From positions 124,001-188,000 of the forward strand of contig JAPMXV010000027.1 in NCBI GenBank assembly GCA_026936335.1: a DNA stretch of 64,000 bases, given 5' to 3'. This DNA is from Mantamonas sphyraenae. Taxonomy: Eukaryota; CRuMs; Mantamonadidae. The notes under the pieces are model-generated. The model was not told the origin of the DNA. It did no database searches and saw only the letters and a list, made by a program, of their open reading frames with translations. Position numbers and translations under genes: made by a program. Shown one piece after another: positions 1-7,562 of the stretch; the stretch's first letter is position 1, and each line of letters starts with the position of its first letter.

Positions 1-1556
1 CACTGATGCTGAACACGACCACCAAAAAGACGGCAGCAGTGGCAGCCAGCATGTGTCTGCTGTCCTACATCTGCACGGCTGTGATTTCGGCAAATTCGTC
101 CGCGCACTACCTGGCCACATTGGCCGACGTCAACGTAACCTGGACGACCATCATCATCCTGGGCATCTTTGCCCTGCTGACTCTGATTGGCATTTCCGAG
201 AGTGCCACTGTGGCCCTGGTGATCTTTGGCTTCCATATTTTGTCGCTGGTGGTGCTGGCTGTGGCCTGCGTGGTGCACATTGCACAGGACCCGGCCCAAT
301 TCATGGCCAACTGGGATCCGCCCGTCCTGGGCACTTCTCTGCGTTCCACAAATGTGTTCAACGCCATTTTCTTTGGCTTCACGGCGGGCGTGCTGGGTGT
401 GAGCGGTTTCGAGAGCGCAAGCAACCTGATCGAGTCGATGAAGCGCGATGAGAAGGAGGACGTGTACCCGTTCTCCCTCAACACAATGTGGATCTTGGTC
501 AGCGTGATCAACCCGCTGCTGGCTTTCCTGTCCATGGGCATGGCGTCGGTGGAAGACATCGCCACAGAGTACCAGAATTCCTTGCTCAGCCGCATGGCGT
601 TGGTGGCCGGCGGCCAATGGCTGCAGTTTGTGATTGTGTTGGACGCCACCGTGGTGCTTTCTGGCTCCGTGCTGACGGCTTACGTGGGTGTGGGCGGTCT
701 GCTGGAACGCATGACGCTCGACCGCATCATGCCACCCGTGTTTCTGCATCGCAACCGCCGCGGAGCAAACTACGTCATCATCCTGTCCTTCTTTGCGCTG
801 ACGACCACCCTGTACTTTATGGTCAACGGAGAGACGGAGACGCTGGCGGGCGTGTACTCGGTTAGCTTCCTTGGTGTGATGCTCCTCTTTGCCGTGGGCA
901 ACCTGGTGCTCAAGTTCAAGCGCAGCCGTCTGCCGCGCAATGTCAAGGCTCATCCACTGGCCTGTGTGGTGGCCGCCCTGATGGTCATGTCCGCCGTGGT
1001 TGGCATCATTGTCAACAAGCCGACCATCCTGATTCCGTTCACCATCCTGTGGTTCGCCTCCCTGCTTGTGATCTTTGTCATGTTGCTGCGCTACCGCATC
1101 CTCAAGTACATGCTGCACATGCTGCGTGACGTGCTCAAGAACAAGCCCAAGAAGTATCGCAACGTCATCGTTATGGTCAAGCGTTGGCTCAAGAACATCA
1201 ACGAGCAGAAAGTCATTTTTTTCGCCAAGGATGACGACCTACAGCTCATCAACAAGGCCATCCTGTATGTGCGCGAGAACGAACTCACCGAGTGCATGGA
1301 GATTGTTCACGTCTACGACAAAGAAGAGAACCTGCCCCCCATGCTGCGCGAGAACGTGCGTCTGCTTGACAAGTGCTATCCCAAGATCCGTGTGGACCTG
1401 GTTCTCGTCCAGGGCCGCTTCTCGCCCGAGCTCACCGACGCCATCTCCCGGAAGCTCGACGTGCCCAAGAACTTTATGTTTATGGCCTGTCCCGACTTTC
1501 AGCGCGCCAAGTATGATTTGAGTGCGTTTGGCGGCCTGAGAGTGATTACAGCATGA
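1..1556 (+). CDS. APC-superfamily amino-acid/polyamine permease-like transporter, 5' partial
   Basis: The reading frame is open to the left edge and ends in TGA at 1554-1556. The first Met (position 6) lies inside what looks like an early membrane helix, so the true start is upstream of the window. About 380 residues carry roughly nine or ten hydrophobic segments with APC-like features (small-residue-rich helices, a GVSGFESASNLIESM stretch reminiscent of the family's helix 6 region). A hydrophilic C-terminal tail of about 140 residues, starting around NKPKKYRNVIVMVKRW, looks cytosolic and may be regulatory. Likely role: proton- or sodium-coupled uptake of an amino acid or related organic cation at plasma or lysosomal membrane; the substrate cannot be told. 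Its 3' end is 10 bp from the convergent gene at 1566. A different multi-pass transporter family is possible but less likely. Confidence 0.75.
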   Translation, partial: LMLNTTTKKTAAVAASMCLLSYICTAVISANSSAHYLATLADVNVTWTTIIILGIFALLTLIGISESATVALVIFGFHILSLVVLAVACVVHIAQDPAQFMANWDPPVLGTSLRSTNVFNAIFFGFTAGVLGVSGFESASNLIESMKRDEKEDVYPFSLNTMWILVSVINPLLAFLSMGMASVEDIATEYQNSLLSRMALVAGGQWLQFVIVLDATVVLSGSVLTAYVGVGGLLERMTLDRIMPPVFLHRNRRGANYVIILSFFALTTTLYFMVNGETETLAGVYSVSFLGVMLLFAVGNLVLKFKRSRLPRNVKAHPLACVVAALMVMSAVVGIIVNKPTILIPFTILWFASLLVIFVMLLRYRILKYMLHMLRDVLKNKPKKYRNVIVMVKRWLKNINEQKVIFFAKDDDLQLINKAILYVRENELTECMEIVHVYDKEENLPPMLRENVRLLDKCYPKIRVDLVLVQGRFSPELTDAISRKLDVPKNFMFMACPDFQRAKYDLSAFGGLRVITA

Positions 1557-1565
1557 ATGAATGCA

Positions 1566-2063
1566 TCAATTTCCATCGACATAGATGTGATTGGACTCAA
1601 CAATGGTGTAGCGCACCATGTGCTTGTCCCCGGTCATCCACACCACACGAGTGTCGTTGATGTCAAATGCGAGGGCGATCAACCAAATAGCTGCGTACAC
1701 CCACAACACGATCCCCAGCAAAGAATCCCACGCGGCGATGGGACCTCCAAGTCCCAGTTCAGCGTATCCCGCACCGAGGAGCCGCCCCAGGCAGTACGCC
1801 AGCGCCAGGGCAGCGTGCGGAATCTGTGGGATCGCCAAGCGCTTGCACAGTCCACCGCCGTTATCCCAGATCAGATAGGAGTTGGGAATGGCCACAAACA
1901 CCAACGCAGACCCACATAGCACCAGAGGGACCATGGGCTCCTCTGTGACAACAACCAGCGGCAAGAAAACGCTCGGACCAAGGAAGAGCCCCATCCACAC
2001 CTGCACCCAGACTGGAAGCATGCGAAACGATCCCCACACGCGTTTCAAAACCAATAGTGCCAT
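1566..2063 (-). CDS. Small multi-pass membrane protein, unknown
   Basis: A single-exon frame of 165 residues starts at ATG 2063-2061. It shows four hydrophobic segments (about residues 14-40, 46-66, 82-100 and 112-133) and a short polar C-terminal tail. I do not recognise the family. The hydrophobic pattern with short loops looks like a real membrane protein rather than an antisense artefact. It converges on the transporter with a 9-bp gap between stop codons, and its 5' side faces the intergenic region before the homeobox gene. Confidence 0.6.
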   Translation of the reverse strand: MALLVLKRVWGSFRMLPVWVQVWMGLFLGPSVFLPLVVVTEEPMVPLVLCGSALVFVAIPNSYLIWDNGGGLCKRLAIPQIPHAALALAYCLGRLLGAGYAELGLGGPIAAWDSLLGIVLWVYAAIWLIALAFDINDTRVVWMTGDKHMVRYTIVESNHIYVDGN

Positions 2064-2826
2064 CTCGTGCTGTAGATCGCCAGCAATGTGTAGGGGGCTA
2101 TGGCTGCCTCAGCGTGCGCACCCCGCACCCCACCCTCGTACCACGCATGCACCGGCCTCCACATCCTTCCCAATCCCCCACCGATCCCAACTTTCATCCC
2201 CAAATCCCCGTTGGTGTGCTTTGCAAAGCGACCATTGTCCCATACCCAGGGAGACGGGCTTCCGATGTCGTTCCTGAAAACGTTTGCCCCTTGTTTCGGC
2301 CTCCTGCCACCCCGCACACGACCACCACATCTCCACACCTGCTTCGATGGCACTTGCACACTCTGTACTTGCCTCCGAGATGCTTCTCCGTGTCCATCCC
2401 TCTCACATCCACGCATCCAACCGCGGACCTGTCAAGTGGCGCCAACTTCCCGCCACCACAAGCCGTCTGCACCCGCCACCCTGCCCGTTGTCTCCATATG
2501 CATCCCACATACGTCCAGATGTCTCCTCGGTGCGCCCTGTGCACGTGTCCATTCCGCCCATCCTGTCATCCTGCATCCGTGCACCTCGGATGAGTGGTCA
2601 GTGCGCGCTTGCAGCAAACCCAACCCAACGACAAATTCCCACAAGGTATGTAGTGCACTGCAAGCGAGCATGCAAGACCACCACATGCATCCCCAGACAT
2701 GGGGGATGTGATGTACGTGGCGCAAAGGGTGTGTGGACGTGTGCATGGCCGAGGGTGGGGCGGGTGAGAAATGCGTTTCTGGACGTTTGACAAGCGAACG
2801 GACACTGACGCGGCACATACTCTCAG
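2064..2826. promoter_or_regulatory. Intergenic region between two divergent genes
   Basis: No convincing gene is seen in these 763 bp. The region is C-rich on the + strand and frames on either strand lack recognisable protein features. It must hold the promoters and leaders of the membrane protein (leftward) and the homeobox gene (rightward). The last 25 bases contain a CTGAC motif and end in CTCAG directly before ATG 2827, which looks like a splice acceptor. A 5' untranslated or short coding exon of the homeobox gene may therefore lie within this stretch. Confidence 0.45.
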
Positions 2827-4250
2827 ATGCAGCAGTCTCCCAAGACGCCGCAAGACAAGAACACTCAAAACATGTACACAAGATATCTGGCAGCGCCGCG
2901 TGCGTGGCAGATGACACCCGTGTCTGCTCCGATGCAGATGACGCCCGAGTTCCAATCGATGCTGCTGGCTTCTCGCTTCCTTGTGGAGCTGCGCAACTCG
3001 CAACCAAGTGGAGCACGGCTTCGACTGAGGTACAACAGCGTGGACGAGGAGGAGATGGAGGACGAGAGCAGCAGTGCAGACCACATGCAGCAGTACTTTG
3101 ACGACAATGCAAGCGAAACGTCTTCGACGTCAACGCTGAGCGTGGACAGCGAGACGAGCTCGGGCGCAAACTCGCGTCAGAAAGAAAACCGTCGAAGCAA
3201 CAGCGGACGGCACAACGAGCAAGAGGGCGGAAGCAGCAGCTCGGGACGAGGGAGCAAGGGCAGGAAGCGGGCAAGCAAGGAGTCGACGCAGGTTCTGCAT
3301 CAGGTGAGTGGCGAGGGGAGGCAGACGGAGAGCCGAGTTTTTGCGGCGGTGGAAAATGGCCACCAACGCGGACGGCTCCCAGACGACTTTTTTTTTATCA
3401 CGCGATGCACAAGGGCCAGGGAGAGACTGACACGCAGGAGGGCACGGTGATGGATGCACACAGTGGTTTCTGGAGTAGGTGGAAGGAGAGAAGAAAGGAG
3501 GGGGAGGAGGAAGCGTGGGCGGTGGGGGGGGCGTTTTCTCGGGAGACGGCAGCGAGCAGCGACGGAGAAGTGACAAGGAACGAAGAGAATTCCGGCAGGC
3601 GCTGACACGGCACGCAATCTGCACAGCCACCTGGACAACCCTTACCCGTCGTGTAAGTGATACAGAGAGGCGAGTGGAGGAGGGGGGAAACGCGTATGCA
3701 TGCGGAGGCATGGGCAGAAAAGGAAGGGTGTGGAAAGGTGGTGCAGCGGAAGGATCAAGGAAAAAGATCGGCGGCGGGGCGATTTTTTTCGGCGAGGGCC
3801 GGCGGGACGTGTCTTTTTTTCTCTCTCGCAAGGGCCAAGGGGGCAATCCGGGAATGACGTGTGATTTTTTGCTCTGCAAATACGCACGATGGGGCACAGG
3901 AGTGGATGGGAGGAGGGAGGAAATGGAGAGCGAACATGGGACGAGAGAGGCTGACACGGATGCGGGTACATGGGCACCACAGACGAGGAGAAGATGGCAT
4001 TGGCAGAGGCGAGCTCGTTGACGGCAACGCAGGTGAACAACTGGTTCGGCAACCGGTGCGTTTTTGCTTCTTCGCAGGGGCAGGGAGTGGGGGGTGGGGG
4101 GAGAGGAAGAGGACGAAGGGAGAGATGAGACTGACACGGGAGTGGATACGCGGAAACGTTGTGGGGCACAGTCGCATCCGGTGGAAGAGGAAGCACCCGG
4201 GTGTGGAGTATGCGCGTCCGAAGCAGAGCCGTGGGTCAGGCGAACAGTGA
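2827..4250 (+). CDS. TALE homeodomain transcription factor, PBC-like, five exons
   Basis: Exons read as 2827-3303, 3464-3474, 3627-3652, 3983-4055 and 4172-4250, joining in frame to 221 residues. All introns are GT..AG. The N-terminal 140 residues are low-complexity (Gln, Ser, acidic). The homeodomain spans about residues 142-204. It shows the three-residue TALE loop (NPYPS at 167-171) and the recognition helix QVNNWFGNRRIRWKR, with Asn at homeodomain position 51, Arg at 53 and Gly at 50. Gly50 with the RRIR(W)KR tail is typical of the PBC/PBX class rather than MEIS (Ile50). No PBC-A/B domain is visible upstream. A nuclear sequence-specific DNA-binding role follows from the family. Each intron contains CTGACACG before its acceptor. 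A splice-acceptor-like CTCAG directly before the ATG means an upstream exon could extend the N-terminus. Confidence 0.85.
3464..3474 (+). other. 11-nt microexon of the homeobox gene
   Basis: Exon 1 ends in phase 0 at 3303 and the third exon begins with one base that completes a codon. Only an 11-nt piece fits between them. TGGTTTCTGGA at 3464-3474 is preceded by CACACAG and followed by GTAGGT. It supplies Trp-Phe-Leu and two bases of Asp, giving the helix-1 Trp/Phe expected of TALE homeodomains with exact spacing to NPYPS. The flanking introns are 160 and 152 nt. Confidence 0.8.
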
Positions 4251-4984
4251 GCCCACAGAGGAGGAGATGGATGATGGAAGGAGGATGGAAGGATGCAATC
4301 TACAGCTGGGGATGACAGGAGCCGGGGACGGAGGATGGACAGTACGTTTGTGGGAGCCCTGATATGGACAGGGTGTGGATTCGGGCGAGCCGAGTAGCAA
4401 GAGGTGGGGGAATGGTATGTGTGATGAGTGTGGGATGACGATGCAACGGAGCAAGCTTTGGGGCAGAGAGGGTGGCCTCTGCGTGGACTGGCGGCGAATG
4501 CTTTTGGCCAGTTGGATCGCAGGTACGAGCGACTCGGCGGTGTGTCAGTCGGTGGTGCAGAGGGTTCCCACGTGCTCCGGATGCATCACCGACGAACAAT
4601 GCTGGGGTCGACGGCCACTCCCACCTGTCCCCAAGGATGCATGCTCGAGCTTGTGCATCTCCCCACTGACCATTCACTCGTTCCTCCGCTTCGTTGGTTG
4701 CTCGTTGGTTGCTCGTTGGAACCACACCATACCTTGGGGGGACACACGAACGCATCGACAACAAGAGACCCTCCTCCCTGGCATGTCTGGCATGAAGAGC
4801 TATGGCAAGGGGCAGGAGAACCGCGAAATGTAAAATAGCCTTGTACTTTCTTTCTCTGCATCGTCACACTGCAGCGTGCCTCGCAGACGGGAGAGAGCGG
4901 ACATAGGCACGCATGTGATGGGAGGGTAGTCGAGCAGCCAGCCAAGGAGGATAGCTCAGAGCTGGCGAAACGCTCTCCTTGTTC
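4251..4984. other. Intergenic stretch, no gene seen
   Basis: These 734 bp lie between the convergent ends of the homeobox gene and the F-box gene. Frames on both strands are short and show no recognisable domain. The only notable detail is a short direct repeat of GTTGGTTGCTC around 4693-4718. It probably contains 3' untranslated sequence of both neighbours. Confidence 0.4.
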
Positions 4985-6178
4985 CTATGGGAGACCGCGC
5001 GCACCCACCATGCGACGCATGTACAGAGGCAGATTCCGCACCAACCACAATGGCAGTGTCATGTTGTCCAGGTTCTCACGGAACCTGAGGATGTTGTTGA
5101 CTTCGAGCTGGATTTCACGCCGCTTGGAGGCGGAGAACTCAACGAACGTGTCCATCATGATCCAGAACATCACACAAAACCCTACAGGGATGATGAGGGG
5201 CACAATGGACTGTTTGGCGACCATGAGCAACAACCAGGCTGGAAGAAGAACAGCAAACGGGGACAGCGCGCAAAGGGCCACTCCGGAGACACACAGTGCC
5301 AACGAAGGGGCCCATGCGCTTGCCCAGCCATCCATCCATGCTCCGATGGCAAAACAGCACATGGAAAGGCTGAACAGGGCTGAGGCCAGAACACACGGAT
5401 GGGTGTAGTTCCGCTCGTCGTCGTACTCCTCCCGAGGCACTGTCTCCTTCAGAGATCCCACAGACATCCACAAAAGACCAGCACCCACAACCCCCCACAG
5501 TGTCATCCATGGTAGACCTGTCCAACCATCCGCAATCACCGTAGGGAACAGAAGCAGTGCGGCAAACGCCGACATCGGCGACATTGACCGTCTGATGTTC
5601 CAGAACGAGATGCCAACGTACAGGTGCTTGCCCTCCAGTGCAAACAGGCTCATCCACAGCACCACGAGGGTGGATGTCCACGATTTCAACGGGGACGAGC
5701 TCTCGTGCTGATTTGTGCGCCCAAGCACATGATACAGCATCCACAGCGCTCCGAAAAGTAGGCACACGGCTGCTATGGATAAGAGTTTGCGTATGCGGTG
5801 CCTAAAATACACGCGGCGGACTCGCTTCCAATCGTCCTCGGTAGGAATTCTGGCCACCCGAAAGATTACCTCCATGCGCCGTGCAGAGACCTTTTCCATC
5901 CATGTGTTCAACTCTGACACGCTTTCCTCATCCATGTCGTTTTCTCCCATGCGCAACATGTCGACAATGGGTTCGTCGGCAGCGTACACGCGCTTCCAAA
6001 GGTCAAGATCACGGACAATCTCCAGCATCCGATGGCAGGTCAACGCGACACGCGCAGCACTGTCCTCGTCCAAATGGCCAAGGATGCGCACCAGCACCTC
6101 CACGGGCAAACTCTCTAGCCCCCATTCGTCCCCGTCGCCGAACAGCATCGCCACCAAACTTGGGTCCACATGCGCCAT
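4985..6178 (-). CDS. F-box protein with C-terminal multi-pass membrane domain
   Basis: The start is taken at ATG 6178, giving 397 residues to TAG at 4985. Residues about 18-62 form an F-box: LESLPVEVLVRILGHLD, then ARVALTCHRML and DLDLWKRVY. The segment after it is basic (DDWKRVRRVYFRHRIRK). From about residue 133 to 365 there are eight or so hydrophobic segments, then an amphipathic tail. F-boxes recruit SKP1-CUL1 ubiquitin ligases, so a membrane-embedded substrate receptor is a reasonable inference. The membrane part has a vague resemblance to TMEM185-type proteins, which I cannot confirm. The frame stays open upstream through the antisense of TBL2, but that part looks like an artefact. It shares a 129-bp promoter region with TBL2. 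Confidence 0.75.
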   Translation of the reverse strand: MAHVDPSLVAMLFGDGDEWGLESLPVEVLVRILGHLDEDSAARVALTCHRMLEIVRDLDLWKRVYAADEPIVDMLRMGENDMDEESVSELNTWMEKVSARRMEVIFRVARIPTEDDWKRVRRVYFRHRIRKLLSIAAVCLLFGALWMLYHVLGRTNQHESSSPLKSWTSTLVVLWMSLFALEGKHLYVGISFWNIRRSMSPMSAFAALLLFPTVIADGWTGLPWMTLWGVVGAGLLWMSVGSLKETVPREEYDDERNYTHPCVLASALFSLSMCCFAIGAWMDGWASAWAPSLALCVSGVALCALSPFAVLLPAWLLLMVAKQSIVPLIIPVGFCVMFWIMMDTFVEFSASKRREIQLEVNNILRFRENLDNMTLPLWLVRNLPLYMRRMVGARGLP

Positions 6179-6307
6179 GCAACATGCTTGTGATTGATCA
6201 GCACAACCTGCAAAGAGACATATGACTGATGGAGGCGAGGGAAGTGGCAAAGACGATGTGCAATTGCAAGCCAATGCGCTGATGGAGGCACCGAAGCGAA
6301 CAGCAAC
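6179..6307. promoter_or_regulatory. Bidirectional promoter region
   Basis: Only 129 bp separate the start codons of the F-box/membrane gene (leftward) and the TBL2-like gene (rightward). Both promoters and 5' leaders must lie here or overlap the coding ends. No TATA box or other specific element is evident. Confidence 0.4.
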
Positions 6308-7546
6308 ATGGAAAGCGGCGACGTGACGGCGCTGGGCATTGTTATTGTGTCTGTGCTCGTGCTGGTGTTTGTGGTGGTGAGCAACTGCCTGCCAAGCGGG
6401 AACAAGGCGCAGGCAGCGACGACGGAAGGCGAGGAGACGACAGAGAAGGACCGGGAAGCAAAGCGGAAAGCAAAGGGCAAGGCGAAGCAGAAGCCGGCGA
6501 CGAGCTCGCGACACGGGGGCAAGCAGAAGTCCAAGACGGGTGTGAAAGAGCATGCGAACCTCGTGCGTGTGTTGAAGGGCCATCAGGATACGATTGCTGA
6601 TGTGTGTGCGGTGGACCAGGCGCTGATCACCTCGAGCAAGGATCGCGTGTTGAGAGCGTTCAACGACCCGTACGGTGAGGAGACCCCTCGTTTTGCACGG
6701 CTGCCTGTGGAAGGAGATTATGTGGAGCACTGTGCACTTTCTGAGGGTGCGCTGTATCTCGGATGCAGCACACATGGCCAGAAGAGGCTGCAGGTGTACG
6801 GCGTGGTGCAAGGTCACGGCAAGATCAGCCTGAAGTTGCTGAAGGAATCCCCGCGCAACATGACAACGCTCCCGTCGTTGTGTATGTGCATCAATGAGCA
6901 GCGTCGTTTGCTTGTGGGACTGGAAAAGGACGGTATCCTGCTGTACCTGCTTGGTGGAGACATGAACAAGCCGCTGAAGCGCATCAAGACGAACCAGGTG
7001 CAGAACTACACCGCCAGCCTGTCGCCCGACGGGACTTGGATTGCATTGGGCGCATTCACGGCAGAGGTGAGGCTGTACAGGCTGTCGTTCCACAAGACCA
7101 CGGGCGCATTTGAGGGCGCAGAAGCAGTGACGGTGCTGCCGGGCCACACAAAGGGATGCAAGAGCATTGCGTGGAGTGGAGACAGCAGAACAGTGGCCAC
7201 ATGTGCTGGCGACAGCACTGTGCGTCTGTGGAACATGGATGTGAGGCACCGAGACGGAGAAGATGTCAAGTGCATCTTCAGCCTCTCTGTGGCGCAGCTG
7301 GCAGCCCATGCGTGTGTGGAGGAACTTGATGCAATCTCCATGAGCAAGGATGCAAAGTGGCTTGCAATGAGAAGTGGTGCGCATTTGGTTGTGATGAACG
7401 TGAACGATCCGCAACCGGTTGCCAACGCACACGTCATTGAGGAAGCCCACGGTGGTGCAATCACCTGCATGGATTGGATGGGTTCCCAGGGCCAGTTGGT
7501 GACTGGTTCCGAGGACCACACGGTGAAGCTGTGGAAGTTTGAATGA
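6308..7546 (+). CDS. TBL2: TBL2-like WD40 protein, membrane-anchored
   Basis: A single exon encodes 412 residues. An N-terminal hydrophobic segment (about residues 8-27) is followed by a basic Lys-rich linker (about 45-80) and WD40 blades from about residue 85 to the C-terminus (final blade GSEDHTVKLWKFE). The order anchor, basic linker, WD40 matches TBL2. The stretch IKTNQVQNYTASLSPDG aligns by eye with the TBL2 segment around INTNQMNNTHAAVSPCG, and GDSTVRLWNMDV with the blade that follows. TBL2 is an endoplasmic reticulum type I-like membrane protein that binds PERK and ribosomal components in animals; that function is carried over by family only. The gene converges on the KH-repeat gene with 16 bp between stops. 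Confidence 0.8.
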   Translation: MESGDVTALGIVIVSVLVLVFVVVSNCLPSGNKAQAATTEGEETTEKDREAKRKAKGKAKQKPATSSRHGGKQKSKTGVKEHANLVRVLKGHQDTIADVCAVDQALITSSKDRVLRAFNDPYGEETPRFARLPVEGDYVEHCALSEGALYLGCSTHGQKRLQVYGVVQGHGKISLKLLKESPRNMTTLPSLCMCINEQRRLLVGLEKDGILLYLLGGDMNKPLKRIKTNQVQNYTASLSPDGTWIALGAFTAEVRLYRLSFHKTTGAFEGAEAVTVLPGHTKGCKSIAWSGDSRTVATCAGDSTVRLWNMDVRHRDGEDVKCIFSLSVAQLAAHACVEELDAISMSKDAKWLAMRSGAHLVVMNVNDPQPVANAHVIEEAHGGAITCMDWMGSQGQLVTGSEDHTVKLWKFE

Positions 7547-7562
7547 TGAAGATCGAAATGGT

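Noticed and set aside
3599-3652. Third homeobox exon starting earlier so that the frame reads NLHSHLDNPYPS
   Set aside because: Spacing fits, but no AG lies directly before the required start at 3616; the 11-nt microexon plus the CACAG acceptor at 3626 gives a better helix 1 and valid splice sites.
3130-4250. Leftward Ser/Pro/Leu-rich frames across the homeobox gene
   Set aside because: The rightward strand has five exons that assemble a complete TALE homeodomain; the leftward frames are low-complexity complements.
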